A stretch of DNA of 64,000 nt from Acinetobacter baumannii (lineage in GTDB: Bacteria; Pseudomonadota; Gammaproteobacteria; Pseudomonadales; Moraxellaceae): assembly GCF_009759685.1 (NCBI RefSeq), contig NZ_CP046654.1:496001-560000 (forward strand). The letters are read 5' to 3'. The position numbers and the translations under genes were made by a program. Position 1 is the first letter of the stretch; each line of letters begins with the position of its first letter. Positions 27,401 to 42,400 of the stretch are shown in pieces. The notes beneath the pieces were generated by a model. That model did no database searches. It was not told the DNA's origin and worked only from the letters and a program-made list of their open reading frames with translations.

Positions 27401-30400
27401 ATAAGTGAAGTGATCGACTAGACCGAGGTTGGCATTCGTATTATTCGGCGTATAGATGTAATCACCATTCGCGAATATTTGAAGCGTACCGTATTGACCC
27501 TGAATAATTGTTCCAGTATTTGGATCAACATTCGTAGTCACACCGTTTACAGTAACTGAATCAACAATTGTGTATCCAGTTACAGCATCAGCATTTGTAC
27601 CTACGCCAAGACCAGTAATGACATTGCCTTCAGATGCCAAACCAGTAAAGTCAATTTGGTTTGGATCGTAAACATCCATCGTACCTGACAATGTACCAAG
27701 GATACTCTTACCATAGAGGCCGTTGTATGTCATAAAGGCACGGTATTGACCTTCGTCAAGCCCTTCAACAACCACTCCCGGTGTCGCATTCACACCTATA
27801 CCCAATACACTTAAGTTCAGTAAAGAAGCTTCACTGCTACCGGTAATTGATTCCCAACGATTTGTAGCAGTATTGAATTTCTGTACTACAAGTTGGTAAT
27901 CACCGAGTGCTCCTTCATTAATTAAACTGCTGTATTTAAAGGTTGCGGTTCCAGTTTCACCAGCACCTACATTGAACTCCACAGTACTATTCACGAATGG
28001 TAAAGGAGCTTGTAGGTTGATGCCAGCCAACGATAACAATGCAAGATAAGTTGCACTACCCAATGCTCTGTCATCTTCGATGAGATGAGGCTCAGCAGCA
28101 ATTGCAGCATTTACAGCGTCATCCACTGCTGTAATCGTTACAGTAGCAGGTTGTGGTGGATCAGCTGCATCCCAATTCATATCCACAACTTTACTATCTA
28201 GATGTACATAGAACGTAGCTTGTGAAGTTGTATTAGAAGCTGGGTCTAACAAGGTATAAGTAAATTGATCAACCTGACCTAATCCAGCACTATCAGCATT
28301 TGGCGTATAGGTATAATCACCATTTGCATAGATGAGTAAAGTACCGTGAGTACCAATAATCTCAGTTGGAGATGCACTTACTGCAACACCATTGACTTCA
28401 CTGATAATACTGTTAGGTGTAGCGATATCAACATCACCATTCGTATTTGGATCAGAGATTAGGTTGCCATGAGCTGCTACGACATCGTAACCAGTAATAA
28501 CCGCTGGGTTATAGACATCTACACTGCCGTTTAATGTTACAGCTACTGCTCCGCCTACCAAGCCATTGAATGATAAGAATGCTCTATATTCACCCTCTGT
28601 AAGCCCGCCTATTTGCGCAGTTGGCGTATTACCAAGCAAGGTCAAGTTCAGTAATGAACGATCACCTGTACCATTCACTGCTTCCCATTGTCCTGTTACA
28701 TCATTGTATTTTTGCAACACAACATTGTAGTCACCTAAAGCAGATGCACCAATCAAGCTATTGAAGTTAAATGTTGCAACCCCTTCCTGACCAGCACCGA
28801 TAGTAAAGTCAACCGTATCTACTGTGAGGAGTTGTAGGTCAACAATATTTCCAACATTCAATAGAACGCCATAGAATGCTGAATCAGTCTCTGTACCCAC
28901 CAATTGATATTGTGGATTGAGTTCAACCTCAACAAGGTTATCCGCTGCACGAATCGAATCAAACACGATATTAAGATTAGCTTGACCTGTTGCTCCAGTT
29001 ACTGAGTCAGTTAATGTATATGTGAATACATCAGTTTGACCTACACCAGAACCATCTGCATTTGGTACATACACATAACTACCATCTTGATAGAAAGTAA
29101 TTGTTCCGTAAGTACCTGCAAATGTCTCTCCATCAGCATCAATCGGATGACCATTCACTGATGAAACATAAGTATTTGCAGTTACCTGATCGACCTGACC
29201 TGTTGTTGGATCTGGATCAGTAATCACGTTACCTTCAGCATTACCAATTTCATATCCACCTGCTACAGACAAATCATAATCATCCATAGTGGCAGAAAGA
29301 GTGCCTAACACGCCCAATCCTAACAGTCCGTCGTAGGCTAAGAAGGCACGGTATTGACCCGCATCTAAACCATCAAGGACTGCACCAGGAACATTTCCTG
29401 TACCAATACCTAACAAGTGCAAGCTAATTAATGATGAATTAGCATCACCATGTATAGATTCCCATTGGTTAGTTGTTGTATTGAACTTCTGAACTACTAA
29501 CTTGTAATCAGAAAGTACAGCTGCGTCGATTAAGCCACTATATTGGAAAGTAACATCACCTTCATGACCAGCAGCGACAGTAAATCCTAGAGAATTACCA
29601 CCAAGTTGAAGGTCTAAGCCTGCTACAGATGTAAGTACTAAATAAGAAGTACTGCCTAGACTTACATCATCACCCACAAGAGATGGTTGCGGACTAAGAA
29701 CTGCATGGTCAGTGTTGTCAAAGGCCAAGATACTAGAAGAACTAATCGTTACCGTACCAGTTGCCGGAATCGATACATTACCCGCAGGGTCGGTTGCAGT
29801 TACGCTTACGGTATGCGGACCATCAATTAATGAAGGAAGTGTATTGTCTGCAAGCGTCCAGGTACCGTCACCATTGTTGGTTGCTGGGTAATCCACGCCA
29901 TCCACAGTCACTACAACTGTCGCAGTAGGATCATCAATCGTACCAGTCAATGGTGGTGTATCATCATTAGTAGTTACATTTGTGAAACCAACTACCGGTG
30001 CAACAATGTCTACAACGAAACCATCAGTTCCATCAAGTACATCACCTGTACCTAAGTTACCTGCAAGGTCTGTGTAGCTACCATCAGCCACGGCAATACT
30101 TGGTGCTGTGCCTGTACCATCCGGTGTGAACACCGCTGTCCAGGTGATGTTGTCAGTCGTAACCAATGCACTCAATGTACCACCTACTAGGGTGATATCA
30201 TTCGCATCAAAGCCTGCCACTGCCTCACTGAATGTGAAGGTAATGTTCGCTGATTCACCTGCTGCAAGAGCCAGATCATCAGTTGTAATTGCAAGTGTTG
30301 GTGCTGTCGCATCAACAGTCACTGTACCTGTTACCGGAGTTGAAACGTTACCTGCCACATCTGTTGCAGTCACACTTACCGTATGCGGACCATCTGCCAA

Positions 30401-33400
30401 CACTGGAAGTGTATTGTCTGCAAGCGTCCAGGTACCGTCACCATTGTTCACTGCCGGATAATCCACGCCATCCACAGTCACTACAACTGTCGCAGTAGGA
30501 TCATCAATCGTACCGGTCAATGCAGGAGTTGTATCGTTAGTCGATACATCCGCGAAAGTTACTACCGGTGCTACAAGGTCAACGATAAAGCCGTCTGTAC
30601 CGTCAAGTACATCGCCTGTACCAAGGTTACCCACAACATCTGTGTAGCTGCCATCAGCCACGGCAATGCTTGGTGCTGTGCCTGTACCATCCGGTGTGAA
30701 CACTGCTGTCCAGGTGATGTTGTCCGTTGTAGTCAGGCCAGTCAATGTACCGCCTACAACCGTGATGTCACTTACATCAAAGCCTGCAACTGCCTCACTG
30801 AACGTGAAGGTAATGTTGGCATCTTCACCTGCCGCAAGTGCAAGGTCATCTGTCGTGATCGCAAGTGTTGGTGCTGTCGCATCAACAGTCACTGTACCTG
30901 TTACCGGAGTTGAAACGTTACCTGCCACATCTGTTGCAGTCACACTTACCGTATGCGGACCATCTGCCAACACTGGAAGTGTATTGTCTGCAAGCGTCCA
31001 GGTACCGTCACCATTGTTCACTGCCGGATAATCCACGCCATCCACAGTCACTACAACTGTCGCAGTAGGATCATCAATCGTACCGGTCAATGCAGGAGTT
31101 GTATCGTTAGTCGATACATCCGCGAAAGTTACTACCGGTGCTACAAGGTCAACGATAAAGCCGTCTGTACCGTCAAGTACATCGCCTGTACCAAGGTTAC
31201 CCACAACATCTGTGTAGCTGCCATCAGCCACGGCAATGCTTGGTGCTGTGCCTGTACCATCCGGTGTGAACACTGCTGTCCAGGTGATGTTGTCCGTTGT
31301 AGTCAGGCCAGTCAATGTACCGCCTACAACCGTGATGTCACTTACATCAAAGCCTGCAACTGCCTCACTGAACGTGAAGGTAATGTTGGCATCTTCACCT
31401 GCCGCAAGTGCAAGGTCATCTGTCGTGATCGCAAGTGTTGGTGCTGTCGCATCAACAGTCACTGTACCTGTTACCGGAGTTGAAACGTTACCTGCCACAT
31501 CTGTTGCAGTCACACTTACCGTATGCGGACCATCTGCCAACACTGGAAGTGTATTGTCTGCAAGCGTCCAGGTACCGTCACCATTGTTCACTGCCGGATA
31601 ATCCACGCCATCCACAGTCACTACAACTGTCGCAGTAGGATCATCAATCGTACCGGTCAATGCAGGAGTTGTATCGTTAGTCGATACATCCGCGAAAGTT
31701 ACTACCGGTGCTACAAGGTCAACGATAAAGCCGTCTGTACCGTCAAGTACATCGCCTGTACCAAGGTTACCTGCAACATCTGTGTAGCTGCCATCAGCCA
31801 CGGCAATGCTTGGTGCTGTGCCTGTACCATCCGGTGTGAACACTGCTGTCCAGGTGATGTTGTCCGTTGTAGTCAGGCCAGTCAATGTACCGCCTACAAC
31901 CGTGATGTCACTTACATCAAAGCCTGCAACTGCCTCACTGAACGTGAAGGTAATGTTGGCATCTTCACCTGCCGCAAGTGCAAGGTCATCTGTCGTGATC
32001 GCAAGTGTTGGTGCTGTCGCATCAACAGTCACTGTACCTGTTACCGGAGTTGAAACGTTACCTGCCACATCTGTTGCAGTCACACTTACCGTATGCGGAC
32101 CATCTGCCAACACTGGAAGTGTATTGTCTGCAAGCGTCCAGGTACCGTCACCATTGTTCACTGCCGGATAATCCACGCCATCCACAGTCACTACAACTGT
32201 CGCAGTAGGATCATCAATCGTACCGGTCAATGCAGGAGTTGTATCGTTAGTCGATACATCCGCGAAAGTTACTACCGGTGCTACAAGGTCAACGATAAAG
32301 CCGTCTGTACCGTCAAGTACATCGCCTGTACCAAGGTTACCTGCAACATCTGTGTAGCTGCCATCAGCCACGGCAATGCTTGGTGCTGTGCCTGTACCAT
32401 CCGGTGTGAACACTGCTGTCCAGGTGATGTTGTCCGTTGTAGTCAGGCCAGTCAATGTACCGCCTACAACCGTGATGTCACTTACATCAAAGCCTGCAAC
32501 TGCCTCACTGAACGTGAAGGTAATGTTGGCATCTTCACCTGCCGCAAGTGCAAGGTCATCTGTCGTGATCGCAAGTGTTGGTGCTGTCGCATCAACAGTC
32601 ACTGTACCTGTTACCGGAGTTGAAACGTTACCTGCCACATCTGTTGCAGTCACACTTACCGTATGCGGACCATCTGCCAACACTGGAAGTGTATTGTCTG
32701 CGAGCGTCCAGGTACCATCACCATTGTTAGTCGCTGGATAATCGATACCATCAACATTTACAACAACGGTTGCTGTTGGATCATCAATAGCTCCTGTTAA
32801 AGCAGGAGTCGTGTCATTAGTAGTTAAATCATCTAAAGATACAACTGGCAAACTAGTATCAATAGTCACCACTGCAGTATCGTTACCTACATTACCTGCT
32901 GCATCTGTTGCAGTCACGGTAATGGTGTGTGGACCGTCTGCGAGTGTTGGAAGTGTATTGTCTGCAAGCGTCCAGGTGCCGTCACCATTGTTCACTGCCG
33001 GATAGTCAACGCCATCCACATTGACAACTACAGTGGCTGTCGGGTCGTTCACTGTACCAGTAAGTGCTGGTGTGCTGTCATTCGTCAACACGTCATCCAG
33101 CGCAACCACAGGTGCTGTGATGTCTGCTGAAACTGTGCCTGTACCTGGCAATGAAGTGTTGCCTGCAGGGTCAGTTGCTGTTGCAGTCACTGTATCGCCA
33201 TCCACCAGGTTACCCGGGTTTGGTACTGACCAGCTACCATCCGGTCCTGCTACCACTGTTGCAGTTGTGCCATCAGGATAAGTCACAGTCACGGTTGAAC
33301 CAGGCTCTGCCTGACCGCTCACTGGGTCTGTTGCATTGATCGGATCAAGCACCGGTGCATTTGGTGCAACCGTATCAATGGTCACCACTGCAGTATCGTT

Positions 33401-36400
33401 ACCTACGTTACCTGCTGCATCTGTTGCAGTCACACTTACCGTATGCGGACCATCTGCCAACACTGGAAGTGTATTGTCTGCAAGCGTCCAGGTGCCGTCG
33501 CCATTGTTCACTGCCGGATAGTCAACGCCATCCACATTGACAACTACAGTGGCTGTCGGGTCGTTCACTGTACCAGTGAGTGCTGGTGTGCTGTCATTCG
33601 TCAACACGTCATCCAGCGCAACCACAGGTGCTGTGATGTCTGCTGAAACTGTGCCTGTACCTGGCAATGAAGTGTTGCCTGCAGGGTCAGTTGCTGTTGC
33701 AGTCACTGTATCGCCATCCACCAGGTTACCCGGGTTTGGTACTGACCAGCTACCATCCGGTCCTGCTACCACTGTTGCAGTGGTGCCATCAGGATAAGTC
33801 ACCGTCACGGTTGAACCAGGCTCTGCCTGACCGCTCACTGGGTCTGTTGCATTGATCGGATCAAGCACCGGTGCATTTGGTGCAACCGTATCAATGGTCA
33901 CCACTGCAGTATCGTTACCTACATTACCTGCTGCATCTGTTGCAGTCACGGTAATGGTGTGTGGACCGTCTGCGAGTGTTGGAAGTGTATTGTCTGCAAG
34001 CGTCCAGGTGCCGTCGCCATTGTTCACTGCCGGATAGTCAACGCCATCCACATTGACAACTACAGTGGCTGTCGGATCGTTCACTGTACCAGTAAGTGCT
34101 GGTGTGCTGTCATTCGTCAACACGTCATCCAGCGCAACCACAGGTGCTGTGATGTCTGCTGAAACTGTGCCTGTACCTGGCAATGAAGTGTTGCCTGCAG
34201 GGTCAGTTGCTGTTGCAGTCACTGTATCGCCATCCACCAGGTTACCTGGGTTTGGTACTGACCAGCTACCATCCGGTCCTGCTACCACTGTTGCAGTTGT
34301 GCCATCAGGATAAGTCACAGTCACGGTTGAACCAGGCTCTGCCTGACCGCTCACTGGGTCTGTTGCATTGATCGGATCAAGCACCGGTGCATTTGGTGCA
34401 ACCGTATCAATGGTCACCACTGCAGTATCGTTACCTACGTTACCTGCTGCATCTGTTGCAGTCACGGTAATGGTGTGTGGACCGTCTGCGAGTGTTGGAA
34501 GTGTATTGTCTGCAAGCGTCCAGGTGCCGTCGCCATTGTTCACTGCCGGATAGTCAACGCCATCCACATTGACAACTACAGTGGCTGTCGGGTCGTTCAC
34601 TGTACCAGTAAGTGCTGGTGTGCTGTCATTCGTCAACACGTCATCCAGCGCAACCACAGGTGCTGTGATGTCTGCTGAAACTGTGCCTGTACCTGGCAAT
34701 GAAGTGTTGCCTGCAGGGTCAGTTGCTGTTGCAGTCACTGTATCGCCATCCACCAGGTTACCCGGGTTTGGTACTGACCAGCTACCATCCGGTCCTGCTA
34801 CCACTGTTGCAGTGGTGCCATCAGGATAAGTCACAGTCACGGTTGAACCAGGCTCTGCCTGACCGCTCACTGGGTCTGTTGCATTGATCGGATCAAGCAC
34901 CGGTGCATTTGGTGCAACCGTATCAATGGTCACCACTGCAGTATCGTTACCTACGTTACCTGCTGCATCTGTTGCAGTCACGGTAATGGTGTGTGGACCG
35001 TCTGCGAGTGTTGGAAGTGTATTGTCTGCAAGCGTCCAGGTGCCGTCACCATTGTTCACTGCCGGATAGTCAACGCCATCCACATTGACAACTACAGTGG
35101 CTGTCGGGTCGTTCACTGTACCAGTAAGTGCTGGTGTGCTGTCATTCGTCAACACGTCATCCAGCGCAACCACAGGTGCTGTGATGTCTGCTGAAACTGT
35201 GCCTGTACCTGGCAATGAAGTGTTGCCTGCAGGGTCAGTCGCTGTTGCAGTCACTGTATCGCCATCCACCAGGTTACCCGGGTTTGGTACTGACCAGCTA
35301 CCATCCGGTCCTGCTACCACTGTTGCAGTTGTGCCATCAGGATAAGTCACCGTCACGGTTGAACCAGGCTCTGCCTGACCGCTCACTGGGTCTGTTGCAT
35401 TGATCGGATCAAGCACCGGTGCATTTGGTGCAACCGTATCAATGGTCACCACTGCAGTATCGTTACCTACATTACCTGCTGCATCTGTTGCAGTCACGGT
35501 AATGGTGTGTGGACCGTCTGCGAGTGTTGGAAGTGTATTGTCTGCAAGCGTCCAGGTGCCGTCACCATTGTTCACTGCCGGATAGTCAACGCCATCCACA
35601 TTGACAACTACAGTGGCTGTCGGGTCGTTCACTGTACCAGTAAGTGCTGGTGTGCTGTCATTCGTCAACACGTCATCCAGCGCAACCACAGGTGCTGTGA
35701 TGTCTGCTGAAACTGTGCCTGTACCTGGCAATGAAGTGTTGCCTGCAGGGTCAGTTGCTGTTGCAGTCACTGTATCGCCATCCACCAGGTTACCCGGGTT
35801 TGGTACTGACCAGCTACCATCCGGTCCTGCTACCACTGTTGCAGTTGTGCCATCAGGATAAGTCACAGTCACGGTTGAACCAGGCTCTGCCTGACCGCTC
35901 ACTGGGTCTGTTGCATTGATCGGATCAAGCACCGGTGCATTTGGTGCAACCGTATCAATGGTCACCACTGCAGTATCGTTACCTACGTTACCTGCTGCAT
36001 CTGTTGCAGTCACGGTAATGGTGTGTGGACCGTCTGCGAGTGTTGGAAGTGTATTGTCTGCAAGCGTCCGGGTGCCGTCGCCATTGTTCACTGCCGGATA
36101 GTCAACGCCATCCACATTGACAACTATAGTGGCTGTCGGGTCGTTCACTGTACCAGTAAGTGCTGGTGTGCTGTCATTCGTCAACACGTCATCCAGCGCA
36201 ACCACAGGTGCTGTGATGTCTGCTGAAACTGTGCCTGTACCTGGCAATGAAGTGTTGCCTGCAGGGTCAGTTGCTGTTGCAGTCACTGTATCGCCATCCA
36301 CCAGGTTACCCGGGTTTGGTACTGACCAGCTACCATCCGGTCCTGCTACCACTGTTGCAGTTGTGCCATCAGGATAAGTCACCGTCACGGTTGAACCAGG

Positions 36401-39400
36401 CTCTGCCTGACCGCTCACTGGGTCTGTTGCATTGATCGGATCAAGCACCGGTGCATTTGGTGCAACCGTATCAATGGTCACCACTGCAGTATCGTTACCT
36501 ACATTACCTGCTGCATCTGTTGCAGTCACGGTAATGGTGTGTGGACCGTCTGCGAGTGTTGGAAGTGTATTGTCTGCAAGCGTCCAGGTGCCGTCACCAT
36601 TGTTCACTGCCGGATAGTCAACGCCATCCACATTGACAACTACAGTGGCTGTCGGGTCGTTCACTGTACCAGTAAGTGCTGGTATGCTGTCATTCGTCAA
36701 CACGTCATCCAGCGCAACCACAGGTGCTGTGATGTCTGCTGAAACTGTGCCTGTACCTGGCAATGAAGTGTTGCCTGCAGGGTCAGTCGCTGTTGCAGTC
36801 ACTGTATCGCCATCCACCAGGTTACCCGGGTTTGGTACTGACCAGCTACCATCCGGTCCTGCTACCACTGTTGCAGTGGTGCCATCAGGATAAGTCACAG
36901 TCACGGTTGAACCAGGCTCTGCCTGACCGCTCACTGGGTCTGTTGCATTGATCGGATCAAGCACCGGTGCATTTGGTGCAACCGTATCAATGGTCACCAC
37001 TGCAGTATCGTTACCTACGTTACCTGCTGCATCTGTTGCAGTCACGGTAATGGTGTGTGGACCGTCTGCGAGTGTTGGAAGTGTATTGTCTGCAAGCGTC
37101 CAGGTGCCGTCGCCATTGTTCACTGCCGGATAGTCAACGCCATCCACATTGACAACTACAGTGGCTGTCGGATCGTTCACTGTACCAGTAAGTGCTGGTG
37201 TGCTGTCATTCGTCAACACGTCATCCAGCGCAACCACAGGTGCTGTGATGTCTGCTGAAACTGTGCCTGTACCTGGCAATGAAGTGTTGCCTGCAGGGTC
37301 AGTCGCTGTTGCAGTCACTGTATCGCCATCCACCAGGTTACCCGGGTTTGGTACTGACCAGCTACCATCCGGTCCTGCTACCACTGTTGCAGTGGTGCCA
37401 TCAGGATAAGTCACAGTCACGGTTGAACCAGGCTCTGCCTGACCGCTTACTGGGTCTGTTGCATTGATCGGATCAAGCACCGGTGCATTTGGTGCAACCG
37501 TATCAATGGTCACCACTGCAGTATCGTTACCTACGTTACCTGCTGCATCTGTTGCAGTCACGGTAATGGTGTGTGGACCGTCTGCGAGTGTTGGAAGTGT
37601 ATTGTCTGCAAGCGTCCAGGTGCCGTCACCATTGTTCACTGCCGGATAGTCAACGCCATCCACATTGACAACTACAGTGGCTGTCGGGTCGTTCACTGTA
37701 CCAGTAAGTGCTGGTGTGCTGTCATTCGTCAACACGTCATCCAGCGCAACCACAGGTGCTGTGATGTCTGCTGAAACTGTGCCTGTACCTGGCAATGAAG
37801 TGTTGCCTGCAGGGTCAGTCGCTGTTGCAGTCACTGTATCGCCATCCACCAGGTTACCCGGGTTTGGTACTGACCAGCTACCATCCGGTCCTGCTACCAC
37901 TGTTGCAGTGGTGCCATCAGGATAAGTCACAGTCACGGTTGAACCAGGCTCTGCCTGACCGCTTACTGGGTCTGTTGCATTGATCGGATCAAGCACCGGT
38001 GCATTTGGTGCAACCGTATCAATGGTCACCACTGCAGTATCGTTACCTACGTTACCTGCTGCATCTGTTGCAGTCACGGTAATGGTGTGTGGACCGTCTG
38101 CGAGTGTTGGAAGTGTATTGTCTGCAAGCGTCCAGGTGCCGTCGCCATTGTTCACTGCCGGATAGTCAACGCCATCCACATTGACAACTACAGTGGCTGT
38201 CGGATCGTTCACTGTACCAGTAAGTGCTGGTGTGCTGTCATTCGTCAACACGTCATCCAGCGCAACCACAGGTGCTGTGATGTCTGCTGAAACTGTGCCT
38301 GTACCTGGCAATGAAGTGTTGCCTGCAGGGTCAGTCGCTGTTGCAGTCACTGTATCGCCATCCACCAGGTTACCCGGGTTTGGTACTGACCAGCTACCAT
38401 CCGGTCCTGCTACCACTGTTGCAGTGGTGCCATCAGGATAAGTCACAGTCACGGTTGAACCAGGCTCTGCCTGACCGCTTACTGGGTCTGTTGCATTGAT
38501 CGGATCAAGCACCGGTGCATTTGGTGCAACCGTATCAATGGTCACCACTGCAGTATCGTTACCTACGTTACCTGCTGCATCTGTTGCAGTCACGGTAATG
38601 GTGTGTGGACCGTCTGCGAGTGTTGGAAGTGTATTGTCTGCAAGCGTCCAGGTGCCGTCACCATTGTTCACTGCCGGATAGTCAACGCCATCCACATTGA
38701 CAACTACAGTGGCTGTCGGGTCGTTCACTGTACCAGTAAGTGCTGGTGTGCTGTCATTCGTCAACACGTCATCCAGCGCAACCACAGGTGCTGTGATGTC
38801 TGCTGAAACTGTGCCTGTACCTGGCAATGAAGTGTTGCCTGCAGGGTCAGTCGCTGTTGCAGTCACTGTATCACCATCCACCAGGTTACCCGGGTTTGGT
38901 ACTGACCAGCTACCATCCGGTCCTGCTACCACTGTTGCAGTGGTGCCATCAGGATAAGTCACAGTCACGGTTGAACCAGGCTCTGCCTGACCGCTTACTG
39001 GGTCTGTTGCATTGATCGGATCAAGCACCGGTGCATTTGGTGCAACCGTATCAATGGTCACCACTGCAGTATCGTTACCTACGTTACCTGCTGCATCTGT
39101 TGCAGTCACGGTAATGGTGTGTGGACCGTCTGCGAGTGTTGGAAGTGTATTGTCTGCAAGCGTCCAGGTGCCGTCACCATTGTTCACTGCCGGATAGTCA
39201 ACGCCATCCACATTGACAACTACAGTGGCAGTCGGATCGTTCACTGTACCAGTAAGTGCTGGTGTGCTGTCATTCGTCAACACGTCATCCAGCGCAACCA
39301 CAGGTGCTGTGATGTCTGCTGAAACTGTGCCTGTACCTGGCAATGAAGTGTTGCCTGCAGGGTCAGTCGCTGTTGCAGTCACTGTATCGCCATCCACCAG

Positions 39401-42400
39401 GTTACCCGGGTTTGGTACTGACCAGCTACCATCTGTGCCTGCTACCACTGTTGCAGTGGTGCCATCAGGATAAGTCACAGTCACGGTTGAACCAGGCTCT
39501 GCCTGACCGCTTACTGGGTCTGTTGCATTGATCGGATCAAGCACCGGTGCATTTGGTGCAACCGTATCAACTGTATATGTTTGTGTATCGTTAACACTGC
39601 TGCTATTACCTGCCGCATCTGTAAACGTTACTTTGGCATCAATCGTCTTATCTGCATCTGCAGTCAAGTCACTGCCTGATACGCTTACTGTCCATGTGCC
39701 TGCTGTGCTATCTACAGTTGCAGTATACGTCTGGCCATTGATCACAACAGTGACCACTGTATTTGCTGCATCTGCCGGAACGTTTTTCAATACGCCTGTA
39801 ACAGTAACGTTGCCTGACGCTTCTGATGCATTAATCACATTGTCAGCTGTTACTGAATCAACCGTGAAGTTAACACCATCTGTATTTGGGCCAACTGCAT
39901 CGACAATAGCTGTGCCTGGTAATGATGGGTTACCTGCTGGATCTGTAGCAATTGCTGTAACTTTATCGCCATCATTTAAACCTGGATTTGGTACTGTCCA
40001 AGTACCATCCGGTCCTGCAACAACTGTTGTTGTACTGCCGTCAGGATAAGTCACAGTTACTGTTGAACCAGGCTCTGCCGTACCTGTAATCGGGTCTGTC
40101 CCGTTAACTGGGTTAATTACTGGTGCATCAGGTGCAGTGGTATCGATTGTATATGTTTGTGTATCGTTAACACTGCTGCTATTACCTGCCGCATCTGTAA
40201 ACGTTACTTTGGCATCAATCGTCTTATCTGCATCCGCAGTCAAGCCACTGCCCGGTACACTTACTGTCCATGTGCCTGCTGTGCTATCTACAGTTGCAGT
40301 ATACGTCTGGCCATTGATCACAACAGTGACCACTGTATTTGCTGCATCTGCCGGAACGTTTTTCAATACGCCTGTAACAGTAACGTTGCCTGACGCTTCT
40401 GATGCATTAATCACATTGTCAGCTGTTACTGAATCAACCGTGAAGTTAACACCATCTGTATTTGGGCCAACTGCATCGACAATAGCTGTGCCTGGTAATG
40501 ATGGGTTACCTGCTGGATCTGTAGCAATTGCTGTAACTTTATCGCCATCATTTAAACCTGGATTTGGTACTGTCCAAGTACCATCCGGTCCTGCAACAAC
40601 TGTTGTTGTACTGCCATCTGGATAAGTCACAGTTACTGTTGAACCAGGCTCTGCCGTACCTGTAATCGGGTCTGTCGCGTTAACCGGGTTAATTACTGGT
40701 GCATCAGGTGCAGTGGTATCGATTGTATATGTTTGTGTATCGTTAACACTGCTGCTATTACCTGCCGCATCTGTAAACGTTACTTTGGCATCAATCGTCT
40801 TATCTGCATCCGCAGTCAAGTCACTACCTGGTACGCTTACTGTCCATGTGCCTGCTGTGCTATCTACAGTTGCAGTATACGTCTGGCCATTGATCACAAC
40901 AGTTACTACTGTATTTGCTGCATCTGCCGGAACGTTTTTCAATACACCAGTAACAGTAACGTTGCCTGACGCTTCTGATGCATTAATCACATTGTCAGCT
41001 GTTACTGAATCAACCGTAAAGTTAACACCATCGGTATTTGGACCAACTGCATCAACAGTAGCTGTACCTGGTAAAGATGGGTTGCCTGCTGGATCTGTAG
41101 CAATTGCCTCAACTTCGTCACCATCATTAAGGCCAGGGTTTGGTACTGACCAACTGCCGTCGGGTCCTGCTACAACTGTTGCTGTGTCACCATTAGGATA
41201 GGTTACTGTTACGGTTGAACCAGGCTCTGCCGTACCTGTAATCGGGTCTGTCCCGTTAACTGGGTCAATCACTGGTGCATTTGGTGCAGTGGTATCAAGT
41301 GTATAAGTTTGTGTATCGTTAACACTGCTGCTATTACCTGCTGCATCTGTAAACGTTACTTTGGCATCAATCGTCTTATCTGCATCCGCAGTCAAGCCAC
41401 TGCCCGGCACACTTACTGTCCACGTGCCTGCTGTTTTATCTACCGTTGCATTATAAGTTACCCCATTAATAACAACTGTAACGGCCGTGTTAGTCGCATC
41501 TGCTGGAATGTTTTTCAGAACACCAGTAATCGTGACATTACCTGCTGCTTCTGATGCATTAATCACATTGTCAGCTGTTACTGAATCAATCGTAAAGGTA
41601 ACGCCAGCTGTATTTGGAGCAGCTGTATCAACTGTCACAACACCTGTATCTGTACCCGCATTGCCTGCTGCATCTGTTGCAGTCACGGTAATGGTGTGTG
41701 GACCGTCTGTTAATACAGGCAAGGTATTGTCTGCAAGCGTCCATGTACCGTCACCATTATTTACTGCCGGATAGTCAATACCATCCACCTTCACAACCAC
41801 AGTTGCTGTTGGATCGTTCACTGTACCAGTAAGTGCTGGTGTACTGTCATTGGTCAATACATCGTTAAGCGCTACTGTCGGTGCAACTGCATCAACAATA
41901 GCTGTTCCTGGTCCTGATGTATTGCCAGCAGGGTCTGTTGCTACAGCTGTAACTTCATCGCCATCATTCAAACCTGGGTTTGGCACAGTCCAAGTACCAT
42001 CCGGTCCTGCTACAACAGTTTTCGTACTACCGTCCGGATAAGTCACAGTCACTGTTGAACCAGGTTCTGCTGTACCTGTAATCGGGTCTGTCCCGTTAAC
42101 TGGGTCAATCACTGGTGCATTTGGTGCAGTGGTATCAAGTGTATAAGTTTGTGTATCGTTAACACTGCTGCTATTACCTGCTGCATCTGTAAACGTTACT
42201 TTGGCATCAATTGTTTTATCTGCATCCGCAACTAAGCCACTGCCCGGTACACTTACTGTCCATGTACCTGCTGCTTTATCTACAGTCGCATTATAAGTTA
42301 CCCCATTAATAACAACTGTAACGGCCGTGTTGGCCGCATCTGCTGGAATGTTTTTCAAAACACCTGTAATGGTGACATTACCTGATGCTTCTGATGCATT

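Noticed and set aside
30383..39531. Dozens of repeated plus-strand ORFs of 60-176 codons inside the adhesin gene
   Set aside because: They recur with the repeat period, lack ribosome sites, have Cys/His-rich or low-complexity translations and are mirror images of the Ig-repeat coding strand.
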